A DNA stretch of 64,000 nt. Source: Actinobacteria bacterium OK074. GTDB taxonomy: Bacteria; Actinomycetota; Actinomycetes; Streptomycetales; Streptomycetaceae. The stretch's first letter is position 1; the number at the start of each line of letters is the position of its first letter. The position numbers and the translations under genes were made by a program. A model generated the notes under the pieces. It ran no database searches. It had not been told where the DNA came from and worked only from the letters and a program-made list of their open reading frames with translations. The stretch covers positions 25,377 to 89,376 of the forward strand of contig LJCV01000155.1 in NCBI GenBank assembly GCA_001298575.1, given 5' to 3'. Shown in pieces: positions 8,240-18,043 of this stretch.

Positions 8240-9146
8240 CCGCTCCGTGGGCGGCCACGAAGCCGTCGATCGCCGGTCCCAGGTAACCGCGGGCCAGCTC
8301 GCCCCTGCGGACCACGTCCAGGGCGGGCGCCGCGGGGTCCCCGTCCCGGTACCGCCGTCGCCGGATGTCCGCCACCACCTCCACGGGCGCCCCGAACCCC
8401 GGCAGCAGGTCCAGCGCCTCCCGCTTGGAGATCAGCCGCCCGTCCTCGATCGTGACGCGGGCACGGGCATGGGTGACCAGCCCGAGGTCGACCCAGATGT
8501 CCCGCGTCCACAACTGCGCCTTCCGTACGGCCGGACGCCAGAACTCCGCCTGGTCGCGCACGACGAAATCGGCCAACTCGCGGTCCGGCACCGGCGGCAG
8601 CAGGCCCCCGGGCGCCGCCCCGTGCAGAACCCGGCCGAAGGCGTGCAGTTCCCGGCGGGTGACCGGGGTGACCGGGCGGCGCATCACGTGGTCGTGCGCC
8701 CAGGTGAGGTGGGCCCGGTCGGCGCCGGCCGCGGTGTGCGGGGTGAGGTAGGTGCAATGCAGCTTGCAGGCGAGTGGCCCGGTCGCCCGCAGTGCCCGGT
8801 GCACGCCGATCACCCGGCGGACGACGGCGAGCGACACCGTCTCCTCCAGCACGACGATCAGGTCGAGATCGCTGACACCTTCCTGGTAGTCGCCCCCGGC
8901 GAGCGATCCGTGCGCCCATACGGCCACGGGGGCGAGCGCACGCAGGCCGACGAGGAACCGGTCGAGGAGGGCGGCGGTCGGGGCGCCGGGTGTCACGGGC
9001 ACAAGGGCGCCTGGAGTCGCGGGCGCGAGGACGGCAGTCGGGGCGCCGGGAGTCGCCGGCACAACGGCGTCGGTCGGGCCGCCGGGAGCCGCGGGCACGG
9101 AGGCAGGTCTCATCCCGACAGTCTGAACACCACCGCCGGTCCGCAC
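8226..9146 (-). CDS. Nucleotidyltransferase domain protein
   Basis: Protein of 306 aa with a Pol-beta-type nucleotidyltransferase (MNT-like) core: HGSLAGGDYQEGVSDLDLIVV at about residues 79-99, with G80-S81 and the metal-binding pair D93/D95. Aminoglycoside adenylyltransferases share this motif, but the substrate here is unknown. Residues 20-60 are a low-complexity Pro/Ala/Gly/Thr stretch with repeated TPGAPTA units. The GTG at 9146 has a GGAG six bases upstream; an ATG at 9113 would remove 11 residues. It is 16 bp downstream of the amidohydrolase-like gene and probably cotranscribed with it. Confidence 0.75.
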   Translation of the reverse strand: MRTGGGVQTVGMRPASVPAAPGGPTDAVVPATPGAPTAVLAPATPGALVPVTPGAPTAALLDRFLVGLRALAPVAVWAHGSLAGGDYQEGVSDLDLIVVLEETVSLAVVRRVIGVHRALRATGPLACKLHCTYLTPHTAAGADRAHLTWAHDHVMRRPVTPVTRRELHAFGRVLHGAAPGGLLPPVPDRELADFVVRDQAEFWRPAVRKAQLWTRDIWVDLGLVTHARARVTIEDGRLISKREALDLLPGFGAPVEVVADIRRRRYRDGDPAAPALDVVRRGELARGYLGPAIDGFVAAHGAVTRS

Positions 9147-9162
9147 ACCGCTCTCCGCGGAT

Positions 9163-10278
9163 TCACCCCAGCCCGTAAACCCGCCGAGCGTTCCCCCCGC
9201 CCATCAGTCCCGCCACCCGCTGCGCGTCCCCCAACGCCCACGCCCCTTCCGTGACCCAGCCCCCCAGCACCCGTGCGACCGCCTCACGGAACAAACGGGC
9301 GGCGACCACGTGGAGTTCCGGCAGGCCGTGGGTGCCGCTGGAGAAGAGGAGCTTGCCGAAGGGGGCGGCCTCCAGGGTTTCGGCGAGTACGGCGGCGGCG
9401 CGGGCGCCCGTGCGGACGAGGGAGGCGCCCAGGTCGGCGTAGACGTGCGGGAAAGTGCCGGCCAGGTGGGCCGTCTGGCGGTGGTACGGGTAGGCGTTCA
9501 GCAGGACGAGGTCCGTGCCGAGGCCCGCCGTGGCGCGGACGAAGTCGGTGAGCAGTACCGGGTCGGTGCCGCCGGCGCGGTCGGTGCGCAGGCCGGGTTC
9601 GCCCAGGCCCGTGTGGAGTTGGAGCGGCAGCCCGGAGGCGACCGCGATCCACAGCAGGTGGCGCAGGAGTACCGGGTCGTGGAGTTCGCCGCCCACCCGC
9701 CGGGCCGCCAGCCAGCGCCCGGCCGCGCCGCGGACCTCGCCGGGGCCCGGCGGTTCGGGCACGATCGCCAGGCCCTGCCGCAGCGCGGCGACCGACGCGA
9801 AGGCCACCGCGCTCGCCGCCGCCCCGTGGATCGCCTCGGCGAGGTTGGCGAGGAACGACTCGACGGTGCCGGAGGTGTCGGCGATCTGTTCGGCCAGGGG
9901 TTCGAGGCGGACGATCTCGTGGGTCTCGGCGGCGCTCAGCGAGGCCAGTTCCCCGGGTCCGGTGAGGTCGCCGGAGAGCCCGGTGTCCACGAGGTAGGTG
10001 CCGATCCCGCTGCCGCGCAGCAGCAGCCGGCTCGTCTCCAGGGCACCGAGTTCACGGCGCCGGGCGAGGTAGCGGGCCGGCGGACAGTGCGGTTCCAGGC
10101 CGAGCAGGGGCGGACACCAGCGGCGTACGGCGAAGCCCGTCTGGGTGTCGAAGAAGGTGGTGCCGGGGGCGGGCGGGCCCTCGGTGCGGGCGAGGTGGGC
10201 CTCGAAGGTGCCGAGGCCCAGCTCGGTTCTCAGGACGCCGTGGCAGTAGTGGTCCACCAGGGACGGCGTTTCGATCAT
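9163..10278 (-). CDS. Amidohydrolase-family protein with altered metal motif
   Basis: Amidohydrolase-related TIM-barrel protein of 371 aa, starting at ATG 10278 behind a GGGGGAA ribosome site; the 150 codons upstream in frame are non-coding in character. Residues 9-13 read D-H-Y-C-H, where active amidohydrolases usually have an H-x-H pair. The first metal-ligand position is therefore Tyr. Other barrel features remain: LPLQLHTGLGEP with the strand-5 His, and HVYADLGASL and LFSSGTHGLPELH near the C-terminus, similar to the glutamine synthetase-associated (FluG-like) amidohydrolase group. It may be an atypical enzyme or a non-catalytic homologue. Confidence 0.75.
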   Translation of the reverse strand: MIETPSLVDHYCHGVLRTELGLGTFEAHLARTEGPPAPGTTFFDTQTGFAVRRWCPPLLGLEPHCPPARYLARRRELGALETSRLLLRGSGIGTYLVDTGLSGDLTGPGELASLSAAETHEIVRLEPLAEQIADTSGTVESFLANLAEAIHGAAASAVAFASVAALRQGLAIVPEPPGPGEVRGAAGRWLAARRVGGELHDPVLLRHLLWIAVASGLPLQLHTGLGEPGLRTDRAGGTDPVLLTDFVRATAGLGTDLVLLNAYPYHRQTAHLAGTFPHVYADLGASLVRTGARAAAVLAETLEAAPFGKLLFSSGTHGLPELHVVAARLFREAVARVLGGWVTEGAWALGDAQRVAGLMGGGNARRVYGLG

Positions 10279-10336
10279 CCGGATTCCCCCGTCGGCTGGA
10301 CCACGTCTCCTGAAGGTCCTAACGGGTGAACCGGCA

Positions 10337-10666
10337 TCAGGTGTTGCTCGGACCGCCCAGCTGGATCCCCGCCATGCGCGTCCACTCGTACGGGCCGGTC
10401 CGCACCTTGCCCGCGAACTCGCCGTCGAACGACTCGTGCACGGTGAGATCCGCCTTCGCGACGGCCTGCTCGGCGATGGCCCGGGTCGGGGCGACGAGGT
10501 CGCCCCAGGCTCCATCGTCGCCCACGAGGACGATGCGGGTACCCCGTTCGCCGATGTAGGCGATGTGGCCCTCGGCCCCTCCGTGCGCCTTGGCGAACGT
10601 ACCGATCTCCTTGGCCAGGCGGTTCGCCCGGCGCTCGGCCTTGGCCGCTTCCTTGGTGTCTGCCAT
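10337..10666 (-). CDS. Conserved small protein of unknown function
   Basis: Protein of 109 aa from ATG 10666. It begins with a charged helix (residues 1-25, many Lys, Arg and Glu) and ends with a compact domain containing HIAYIGERGTRIVLVGDDG and the C-terminal YEWTRMAGIQLGG. No signal peptide, membrane segment or catalytic motif is recognised. The start is supported by a TAGCAT -10 seven bases upstream; a longer frame would begin at 10714. I believe it is conserved in Streptomyces at this place beside ctaB, but its function is not known to me. Confidence 0.75.
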   Translation of the reverse strand: MADTKEAAKAERRANRLAKEIGTFAKAHGGAEGHIAYIGERGTRIVLVGDDGAWGDLVAPTRAIAEQAVAKADLTVHESFDGEFAGKVRTGPYEWTRMAGIQLGGPSNT

Positions 10667-10673
10667 GGGCAGG

Positions 10674-10690
10674 ATGCTACCGATGGGTAG
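10674..10690 (-). promoter_or_regulatory. -10 box TAGCAT and CTACC/GGTAG repeat of the small gene
   Basis: On the minus strand TAGCAT (10679-10674) is followed by seven bases and the ATG at 10666, a leaderless layout. An inverted repeat, CTACC-N4-GGTAG at 10677-10690, overlaps the upstream edge of this -10. Confidence 0.4.
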
Positions 10691-10752
10691 ATCGGCGGGC
10701 GACGGTGGGGACACGTGGCCTTGGCCACCGCCTCACTGAAGAAACGAACAAC

Positions 10753-11709
10753 TCACCGCAGGAACGGGTCCACCGCCACCGCCACGAACAGCAGCGAGAC
10801 ATAGGTGATGCTCCAGTGGAACAGGCGCATCTCCTTCAGCTTCACCCCGGTCGCCTCGTCCTTCGCACGGTTCTGCAGCGCGTGCGCCTCCCACAGCCAC
10901 CAGCCGCCCGCGCCCAGCGCGACGGTCGTGTAGAACCAGCCGGTGTAGCCGAGCGGGGTCAGCAGCAGGGAGACGCCGACCATCACCCAGCTGTAGATGA
11001 CGATCTGACGGGCCACCACTTTGTTGGAGGCGATGACCGGAAGCATCGGAACGCCCACGCGCGCGTAGTCCGCTTTCACCTTCATGGACAGCGGCCAGTA
11101 GTGCGGCGGCGTCCAGAAGAACATGACGAGGAAGAGAACAACGGGGGCCCAGGAGAGCGAATTCGTGACGGCCGACCAGCCGATGAGGACCGGCAGACAG
11201 CCCGCGATGCCGCCCCACACGATGTTCTGCGACGTACGCCGTTTGAGGATCATCGTGTAGACGACGACGTAGAAGAGGAGCGCCCCGAGCGAGAGCCAGG
11301 CGGACAGCCAGTTGACCGTGAATCCGAACAGCAGCGTCGAGACGACCGCCAGCGTGATGCCGAAGGCGAGGCACTCGCGCGGACTGACCATGCCGGTGAC
11401 GAGCGGGCGCTGGGAGGTGCGCTCCATGAGGGCGTCGATGTCGCGGTCGATGTACATGTTGAGCGCGTTCGCGCCGCCCGCGGAGAGGTAGCCGCCGAGG
11501 CAGGTCAGCAGCACCAGGCTCAGGCTGGGCACGCCCTGCTGGGCCAGGAACATCACCGGGACGGTGGTGATCAGCAGAAGCTCGATGATCCGCGGCTTGG
11601 TCAGTGCCACGAACGCCTTGACACGGGCCCCGAACGGCCGCTGGCCCCGGTTGCCGCTCGCGCTGTTCGCCCCGAGAACACCCGGTGGACGGGATTCCAC
11701 GGCCGTCAC
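10753..11709 (-). CDS. ctaB: Protohaem IX farnesyltransferase (haem O synthase)
   Basis: UbiA-family membrane prenyltransferase (318 aa) that adds a farnesyl group to protohaem to give haem O, the substrate of CtaA. The Asp-rich motif N84-x3-D88-x3-D92 lies in [12 protein letters not shown], and a second motif is in [14 protein letters not shown] in the second half. About nine membrane segments are visible. I placed the start at GTG 11709 because AGGGG sits five bases upstream; the longer frame to 11802 adds 31 residues not typical of the family. It is divergent from tkt across a region with inverted and direct repeats. Confidence 0.94.
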   Translation of the reverse strand: MTAVESRPPGVLGANSASGNRGQRPFGARVKAFVALTKPRIIELLLITTVPVMFLAQQGVPSLSLVLLTCLGGYLSAGGANALNMYIDRDIDALMERTSQRPLVTGMVSPRECLAFGITLAVVSTLLFGFTVNWLSAWLSLGALLFYVVVYTMILKRRTSQNIVWGGIAGCLPVLIGWSAVTNSLSWAPVVLFLVMFFWTPPHYWPLSMKVKADYARVGVPMLPVIASNKVVARQIVIYSWVMVGVSLLLTPLGYTGWFYTTVALGAGGWWLWEAHALQNRAKDEATGVKLKEMRLFHWSITYVSLLFVAVAVDPFLR

Positions 11710-12066
11710 GTACACCCCTGACAGAGACATCCCAGCAAGCCCTCCCGGTGTGAACTCCGGGTAAAGGCTCGCGCGTACCACGCCACTGTAGACGTTGCCC
11801 ATACCCCGCTCTTCGCGGGGGTGGGGTCGTGTTGGGGGACCTCTTCGGGGACATGTTCAGCACCGTATTGAGCACTCGGATGTGTGGCTCCGTATTCAGC
11901 TGCCGAATACGAAAGCACGCACTCGGGAGGCGGAACCCGGGCAGCCCCGGCACTCTGGTACGAGTCGAAAAGATGCACGTACTTACGGGGGTAGGCTCGA
12001 CAGCGGCCGGTTCGCGCCCATGTGCACCGGCATTCGACATCATGTGGAGAGGAGCCCTGACCCAGG
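11710..12066. other. Divergent ctaB-tkt regulatory region
   Basis: This 357-bp region contains no credible gene. It holds an inverted repeat CGTATTC-N7-GAATACG at 11891-11911. There is also a direct repeat, CCGTATTGAGC at 11863-11873 and CCGTATTCAGC at 11890-11900, spaced 27 bp apart. A TAGGCT -10-like box at 11992-11997 may serve tkt. The repeats are candidate operators for either gene. Confidence 0.5.
11891..11911. repeat. Inverted repeat CGTATTC-N7-GAATACG
   Basis: Exact 7-bp arms with a 7-bp spacer, roughly midway between the ctaB and tkt starts. The left arm is also part of a direct repeat whose other copy begins at 11863. The size and symmetry suit a dimeric DNA-binding protein. Confidence 0.55.
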
Positions 12067-14154
12067 GTGAGCACCAAGCCGACCACCACAGACCTCGAGT
12101 GGACCGAGTTGGACCAGCGGGCCGTCGACACCGCTCGCGTCCTGGCCGCCGATGCCGTACAGAAGGTCGGCAACGGCCATCCAGGTACGGCGATGAGCCT
12201 GGCGCCCGCCGCGTACACCCTCTTCCAGAAGGTGATGCGGCACGACCCGGCGGACGCCGACTGGGTGGGGCGGGACCGCTTCGTCCTGTCCGCCGGTCAC
12301 TCGTCCCTGACCCTCTACACCCAGCTGTACCTGGCCGGTTTCGGCCTGGAGCTGGACGACCTGAAGGCGTTCCGGACGTGGGGCTCGAAGACCCCGGGGC
12401 ACCCGGAGTACGGCCACACCACGGGCGTGGAGACGACGACCGGTCCGCTGGGCCAGGGTGTCGCGAACGCCGTGGGCATGGCGATGGCCGCCCGCTACGA
12501 GCGCGGCCTGTTCGACCCGGAGGCCCCCGAAGGGACCTCTCCGTTCGACCACTACATCTTCGCCATCGCCGGTGACGGCTGCCTCCAGGAGGGCATCTCC
12601 GCGGAGGCGTCCTCGCTGGCCGGGCACCAGCGGCTCGGCAATCTGATCCTCCTGTGGGACGACAACCACATCTCCATCGAGGGCGACACCGAGACGGCCG
12701 TCTCCGAGGACACCGCCAAGCGGTACGAGGCGTACGGCTGGCACGTGCAGCGCGTCGCGCCGAAGCCGGACGGCGACCTCGACCCGCACGCCATCTACAA
12801 CGCCGTCGAGGCCGCGAAGAAGGTGACGGACAAGCCGTCCTTCATCGCGATGCGCTCGATCATCGCCTGGCCCGCCCCGAACGCCCAGAACACCGAGGCC
12901 GCGCACGGCTCGGCGCTGGGTGACGACGAGGTGGCGGCCACCAAGCGCGTCCTCGGCTTCGACCCGGAGAAGTCCTTCGAGGTCGCGGGCGAGGTCCTCG
13001 ATCACACCCGCCAGGCGCTGGAACGGGGCCGCGAGGCCAAGGCCACGTGGGAGAAGTCGTACCAGCTGTGGCGCGACAACAACCCCGAGCGCGCCGCCGA
13101 GTTCGACCGCATCGCCGCGGGCGAGCTGCCCAAGGGCTGGGAGGAGAAGCTCCCGGTCTTCGAGACGGGCAAGGGCGTCGCCACGCGTGCCGCCTCCGGC
13201 AAGGTGCTCCAGGCGCTCGGCGCGGTGATCCCCGAGCTGTGGGGCGGTTCCGCCGACCTCGCGGGCTCGAACAACACCACGATCGACAAGACGAGTTCGT
13301 TCCTCCCGGCGGACAACCCGCTCCCGGAGGCGGACCCGTACGGCCGCACGATCCACTTCGGCATCCGCGAGCACTCGATGGCCGCGGAGATGAACGGCAT
13401 CGCGCTGCACGGCAACACCCGTATCTACGGCGGTACGTTCCTCGTCTTCTCCGACTACATGCGCAACGCCGTACGCCTCTCCGCGCTGATGCACCTGCCG
13501 GTGACGTACGTGTGGACGCACGACTCCATCGGCCTGGGCGAGGACGGCCCCACGCACCAGCCGGTCGAGCACGTCGCCGCGCTGCGCGCGATCCCCGGCC
13601 TGAACGTGGTCCGCCCGGCGGACGCGAACGAGACCGCGATCGCCTGGCGCGAGATCCTGCGCCGCTACACGAAGGTGTACGGCAAGGGCGCCCCGCACGG
13701 CCTGGCGCTGACCCGGCAGGGCGTGCCGACGTACGAGGCCAACGAGGACACCGTCCGCGGCGGTTACGTGCTGTTCGAGGCGTCCACCGGGACGCCCGAG
13801 GTGGTCCTGATCGCGACCGGTTCCGAGGTGCACGTGGCCGTCGAGGCGCGCGAGCGGCTGGAGGCCGAGGGGGTGCCCACGCGCGTGGTGTCGATGCCGT
13901 GCGTGGAGTGGTTCGACGAGCAGGACCAGGAGTACCGCGACAGCGTGCTGCCGCCGGCCGTGAAGGCGCGGGTGGCGGTCGAGGCCGGGATCGGCCTGAC
14001 GTGGTACCGGTTCGTCGGGGACGCGGGGCGCATCGTTTCCCTGGAGCACTTCGGGGCTTCGGCCGACGGCAAGGTGCTCTTCCAGGAGTTCGGCTTCACT
14101 GCCGAGAACGTCGCCGCCCACGCCCGGGAATCGATCGCCGCAGCCACGCGCTGA
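12067..14154 (+). CDS. tkt: Transketolase
   Basis: Thiamine diphosphate enzyme (695 aa) transferring two-carbon units in the non-oxidative pentose phosphate pathway. [14 protein letters not shown] begins at residue 34, the ThDP motif GDGCLQEG starts at 169, and [17 protein letters not shown] holds the pyrimidine-domain residues. The GTG start has AGGAG about twelve bases upstream. Length and motifs are normal. It is the first gene of the tkt-tal-zwf-opcA-pgl cluster, 34 bp before tal. Confidence 0.97.
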   Translation: MSTKPTTTDLEWTELDQRAVDTARVLAADAVQKVGNGHPGTAMSLAPAAYTLFQKVMRHDPADADWVGRDRFVLSAGHSSLTLYTQLYLAGFGLELDDLKAFRTWGSKTPGHPEYGHTTGVETTTGPLGQGVANAVGMAMAARYERGLFDPEAPEGTSPFDHYIFAIAGDGCLQEGISAEASSLAGHQRLGNLILLWDDNHISIEGDTETAVSEDTAKRYEAYGWHVQRVAPKPDGDLDPHAIYNAVEAAKKVTDKPSFIAMRSIIAWPAPNAQNTEAAHGSALGDDEVAATKRVLGFDPEKSFEVAGEVLDHTRQALERGREAKATWEKSYQLWRDNNPERAAEFDRIAAGELPKGWEEKLPVFETGKGVATRAASGKVLQALGAVIPELWGGSADLAGSNNTTIDKTSSFLPADNPLPEADPYGRTIHFGIREHSMAAEMNGIALHGNTRIYGGTFLVFSDYMRNAVRLSALMHLPVTYVWTHDSIGLGEDGPTHQPVEHVAALRAIPGLNVVRPADANETAIAWREILRRYTKVYGKGAPHGLALTRQGVPTYEANEDTVRGGYVLFEASTGTPEVVLIATGSEVHVAVEARERLEAEGVPTRVVSMPCVEWFDEQDQEYRDSVLPPAVKARVAVEAGIGLTWYRFVGDAGRIVSLEHFGASADGKVLFQEFGFTAENVAAHARESIAAATR

Positions 14155-14188
14155 CGCTGATACACGACTCGTAGGAGATGCAATTTCC

Positions 14189-15307
14189 ATGACAGACGCA
14201 CTCAAGCGCCTCTCCGAAGAAGGCGTCGCGATCTGGCTGGACGACCTGTCGCGCCAGCGGATCACGTCCGGCAACCTCGCCGAACTGATCGACCAGCAGC
14301 ACGTCGTGGGCGTCACCACCAACCCGTCGATCTTCCAGAAGGCGATCAGCAGCGGCGACGGTTACGAGCAGCAGCTCACCGACCTCGCCGCCCGCAAGGT
14401 CACCGTCGAAGAAGCCATCCGCATGATCACGACGGCCGACGTCCGTGACGCCGCGGACATCCTGCGCCCGGTGTACGACTCCACCGACGGCCAGGACGGC
14501 CGGGTCTCCATCGAGGTGGACCCGCGCCTGGCGCACAACACGGCGGCCACCATCGCCGAGGCCAAGCAGCTGGCCTGGCTGGTCGACCGCCCCAACACGC
14601 TGATCAAGATCCCGGCCACCAAGGCGGGTCTCCCGGCGATCACCGAGGTCATCGGCCTCGGCATCAGCGTCAACGTCACGCTGATCTTCTCCCTGGAGCG
14701 CTACCGCGAGGTCATGGAGGCGTACCAGGCGGGCCTGGAGAAGGCCAAGGAGCGCGGCCTGGACCTCTCCACCATCCACTCGGTGGCGTCCTTCTTCGTG
14801 TCCCGCGTGGACACCGAGATCGACAAGCGGATCGACGCGCTCGGCACCGACGAGGCCAAGGCCGCCCGCGGCAAGGCGGCCCTCGCCAACGCCCGGCTCG
14901 CCTACCAGGCATACGAGGAGGTGTTCTCCACCGGCCGGTGGAACATCCTGGAGTCGGCGGGCGCCAACAAGCAGCGCGCCCTGTGGGCGTCGACCGGCGT
15001 CAAGGACAAGGCGTACAAGGACACCCTGTACGTCGACGACCTGGTCGCCCCGAACACCGTGAACACCATGCCGGAGGCCACCCTGGAGGCCACCGCGGAC
15101 CACGGGCAGATCACCGGCAACACGATCGCCGGGACCTACGAGCAGGCGCGCGCCGAACTGGACGCGGTCGAGAAGCTCGGGATCTCGTACGACGAGGTGG
15201 TCCAGCTCCTGGAGGACGAGGGCGTCGAGAAGTTCGAGGCGTCCTGGAACGACCTGCTCACCTCGACCGAGGCGGAACTGGCGCGCCTCGCCCCTTCGGA
15301 GGGCTGA
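14189..15307 (+). CDS. tal: Transaldolase
   Basis: Transaldolase (372 aa, the long actinobacterial form) interconverting sedoheptulose-7-phosphate plus glyceraldehyde-3-phosphate and erythrose-4-phosphate plus fructose-6-phosphate. [11 protein letters not shown] lies at 41-51 and the Schiff-base lysine is probably K140 in NTLIKIPAT. The [10 protein letters not shown] strand that follows is also conserved. An AGGAG precedes the ATG by 11 bases. It lies between tkt and zwf in the same orientation. Confidence 0.96.
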   Translation: MTDALKRLSEEGVAIWLDDLSRQRITSGNLAELIDQQHVVGVTTNPSIFQKAISSGDGYEQQLTDLAARKVTVEEAIRMITTADVRDAADILRPVYDSTDGQDGRVSIEVDPRLAHNTAATIAEAKQLAWLVDRPNTLIKIPATKAGLPAITEVIGLGISVNVTLIFSLERYREVMEAYQAGLEKAKERGLDLSTIHSVASFFVSRVDTEIDKRIDALGTDEAKAARGKAALANARLAYQAYEEVFSTGRWNILESAGANKQRALWASTGVKDKAYKDTLYVDDLVAPNTVNTMPEATLEATADHGQITGNTIAGTYEQARAELDAVEKLGISYDEVVQLLEDEGVEKFEASWNDLLTSTEAELARLAPSEG

Positions 15308-15311
15308 AACC

Positions 15312-16844
15312 TTGACATCCGCACACGGAGCGAACCCGCTTCGTGACGCCGCGGACCGACGGCTCCCGCGCATCGCGGGGCCGTCGGGCCTGGTGATCTT
15401 CGGCGTTACAGGCGACCTGTCCCGCAAGAAGCTGATGCCCGCCGTCTACGACCTGGCCAACCGCGGCCTGCTGCCACCGGGCTTCTCGCTCGTCGGCTTC
15501 GCGCGCCGCGAGTGGGCCCACGAGGACTTCGCGCAAGAGGTCCACGACGCCGTCAAGGAGCACGCCCGCACGCCCTTCCGCGAGGAGGTCTGGCAGCAGC
15601 TGGTCCAGGGCATGCGCTTCGTGCAGGGCACCTTCGACGACGACGACGCGTTCGAACGGCTGCGTTCGACCATCGACGAGCTGGACAAGGCACAGGGCAC
15701 GGGCGGCAACTTCGCCTTCTACCTGTCCGTGCCGCCGGGGGCCTTCCCGGTGGTCATCCAGCAGCTGAAGAAGCACCGCCTCGCGGACCAGGAGAACGGT
15801 TCCTGGCGCCGCGCGGTCATCGAGAAGCCCTTCGGTCACGACCTGAAGTCGGCCGAGGAGCTGAACACGACCGTCGAGGAGGTGTTCGCCCCGGACCAGG
15901 TCTTCCGCATCGACCACTACCTGGGCAAGGAGACCGTCCAGAACATCCTGGCGCTGCGCTTCGCCAACCAGATGTTCGAGCCGATCTGGAACCGGTCCTT
16001 CGTGGACCACGTGCAGATCACGATGGCCGAGGACATCGGCATCGGCGGCCGGGCGGGCTACTACGACGGCATCGGCTCGGCCCGTGACGTCATCCAGAAC
16101 CACCTGCTCCAGCTGATGGCGCTGACCGCGATGGAGGAGCCCGCCTCCTTCGACGCGGACGCGCTCGCGGCGGAGAAGACCAAGGTGCTGGGCGCGGTGA
16201 AGCTGTCGAAGGACCTGGGCGAGAGCACGGTCCGCGGGCAGTACGCGGCGGGCTGGCAGGGCGGCGAGAAGGCCGTCGGCTATCTCCAGGAAGACGGCAT
16301 CGACCCCAAGTCGAAGACCGACACCTACGCGGCCATCAAGGTCGAGGTGGACAACCGCCGCTGGGCGGGCGTCCCCTTCTACCTGCGCACCGGCAAGCGC
16401 CTGGGCCGCCGGGTCACCGAGATCGCGGTGGTCTTCCAGCGGGCCCCGCACTCGCCGTTCGACTCGACGGCCACCGAGGAACTGGGCCAGAACGCGATCG
16501 TCATCCGCGTCCAGCCCGACGAGGGCATCACGGTCCGCTTCGGCTCCAAGGTGCCCGGCACCTCGATGGAGATCCGGGACGTGTCCATGGACTTCGCGTA
16601 CGGCGAGTCCTTCACGGAGTCCAGCCCGGAGGCGTACGAACGCCTGATCCTGGACGTGCTGCTCGGCGACTCGAACCTGTTCCCGCGCACCGAGGAGGTC
16701 GAGCTGTCCTGGCGGATCCTCGACCCGATCGAGGAGTACTGGGACAAGCACGGCAAGCCCGCGCAGTACCCGTCGGGCTCCTGGGGTCCGGTGGAGGCCG
16801 ACCAGATGCTCGCACGAGACGGACGGAGCTGGCGCAGGCCATGA
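15312..16844 (+). CDS. zwf: Glucose-6-phosphate 1-dehydrogenase
   Basis: NADP-dependent enzyme (510 aa) that commits glucose-6-phosphate to the oxidative pentose phosphate pathway. The coenzyme loop GVTGDLSRKK is at 31-40, EKPFG at 171-175 and the active-site motif RIDHYLGKE at 199-207. The start is a rare TTG at 15312, four bases after the tal stop and eight bases after a strong GGAGGG, which overlaps the tal stop region. The stop overlaps opcA by ATGA. OpcA is the expected allosteric partner. Confidence 0.97.
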   Translation: MTSAHGANPLRDAADRRLPRIAGPSGLVIFGVTGDLSRKKLMPAVYDLANRGLLPPGFSLVGFARREWAHEDFAQEVHDAVKEHARTPFREEVWQQLVQGMRFVQGTFDDDDAFERLRSTIDELDKAQGTGGNFAFYLSVPPGAFPVVIQQLKKHRLADQENGSWRRAVIEKPFGHDLKSAEELNTTVEEVFAPDQVFRIDHYLGKETVQNILALRFANQMFEPIWNRSFVDHVQITMAEDIGIGGRAGYYDGIGSARDVIQNHLLQLMALTAMEEPASFDADALAAEKTKVLGAVKLSKDLGESTVRGQYAAGWQGGEKAVGYLQEDGIDPKSKTDTYAAIKVEVDNRRWAGVPFYLRTGKRLGRRVTEIAVVFQRAPHSPFDSTATEELGQNAIVIRVQPDEGITVRFGSKVPGTSMEIRDVSMDFAYGESFTESSPEAYERLILDVLLGDSNLFPRTEEVELSWRILDPIEEYWDKHGKPAQYPSGSWGPVEADQMLARDGRSWRRP

Positions 16845-18043
16845 AGATAGACCTCACGGACACCACCGCCGGGAAGGTCAACAAGGCGCTGGTGAAGGGC
16901 CGCCGTGCCATCGGCACCCCCGCCGTCGGCATGGTGCTCACCCTCGTCATCGTCACCGACGAGGAGAACGCCTACGACGCCCTGAAGGCGGCCGGCGACG
17001 CCTCGCGCGAGCACCCCTCGCGCACCCTGGTGGTCATCAAGCGTGTCTCCCGCTCCCTCCGCGACCGCACCTCGTCGCGGCTGGACGCGGAGGTGCTGAT
17101 CGGCGCGGACGCGGGCATCGGCGAGACGGTCGTACTGCGCCTGTACGGCGAGGTCGCCGACCACGCGCAGTCGGTGGTCCTGCCGCTGCTGCTGCCGGAC
17201 GCGCCCGTCGTCGTCTGGTGGCCGGTGGACGCGCCGCTCAACCCGGCGGGCGACCCGCTGGGGGCGCTCGGGCAGCGCCGGATCACGGACAGCTACTCCG
17301 CGGAGAAGCCCGTCCACGAGCTGCGCGCCCGCGCGGAGACCTACGAGCCGGGCGACACCGACCTGGCCTGGACCCGGATCACACCGTGGCGCTCCATGCT
17401 GGCCGCGGCCCTGGACCAGGTGGAGTGCGAGGTCATCTCGGCCGAGGTGGTGGGCGAGGAGCACAACCCGAGCGTCGAGCTGCTGGCCATGTGGCTCGCC
17501 GACCGGCTCCACGTGCACGTCCGGCGCGGGGTCTCCGCGGGCCCCGGTCTGACCGGGGTGCGGATGCTGACGACCGCCGGTCCCATCGCCCTGGACCGGC
17601 CGGACGGCGCGATGGCGTCCCTGACGCTTGAGGGCCAGCCGGACCGCGCGGTGGCCCTCAAGCGCCGCGAGACGTCCGAGCTGATGGCGGAGGAGCTGCG
17701 CCGGCTGGACCCGGACGACACGTACGCTTCGGCGCTGCGGTTCGGGGTGGACCGGCTGGGCGTGGACCGGCTGGGCGGGGCGGTGGCGGCTTCGGCGACC
17801 ACAGTTGCCACGGCGGGTGCGTCGGCTTCGGCGGGTGCGTCGGCCTCGGAACCGGCTTCGGAACCTGCCTCGGGTGCGGAACCGGTCGCTTCCGAGTCCG
17901 CCCCGGCGTCCGCTCTGCCGCCCGCCGCTCCCTCGTCCGGGGCCTCCGGGTCCTCCGGGTCTTCGGGATCCTCCGGGGACGGCGACACCGAGCGGCCGAC
18001 CCCGGCACAGATGCCCCCCGTCAAGAAAGCACCGTCCAAGTGA
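16841..18043 (+). CDS. opcA: Glucose-6-phosphate dehydrogenase assembly protein OpcA, with long C-terminal tail
   Basis: OpcA (400 aa) is the actinobacterial and cyanobacterial partner that activates or assembles G6PDH. The N-terminal 310 residues are the OpcA domain (for example VVWWPVDAPLNPAGDPLGALGQRR and EHNPSVELLAMWLADRL). It ends with a tandem duplication GVDRLGVDRLG. From about residue 314 to the end is an 87-residue low-complexity tail rich in Ala, Ser, Pro, Glu and Gly, with ASASEPASEPAS and three SSG units. The typical family length is about 300-350 residues, so the tail looks like an extension. It overlaps zwf and pgl by four bases on each side. Confidence 0.94.
   Translation: MKIDLTDTTAGKVNKALVKGRRAIGTPAVGMVLTLVIVTDEENAYDALKAAGDASREHPSRTLVVIKRVSRSLRDRTSSRLDAEVLIGADAGIGETVVLRLYGEVADHAQSVVLPLLLPDAPVVVWWPVDAPLNPAGDPLGALGQRRITDSYSAEKPVHELRARAETYEPGDTDLAWTRITPWRSMLAAALDQVECEVISAEVVGEEHNPSVELLAMWLADRLHVHVRRGVSAGPGLTGVRMLTTAGPIALDRPDGAMASLTLEGQPDRAVALKRRETSELMAEELRRLDPDDTYASALRFGVDRLGVDRLGGAVAASATTVATAGASASAGASASEPASEPASGAEPVASESAPASALPPAAPSSGASGSSGSSGSSGDGDTERPTPAQMPPVKKAPSK
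17747..17776 (+). repeat. Tandem 15-bp duplication inside opcA
   Basis: GTGGACCGGCTGGGC occurs twice in direct succession in frame, giving GVDRLGVDRLG. It marks the junction between the OpcA domain and the low-complexity tail, suggesting slippage-driven growth of this region. Confidence 0.8.
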
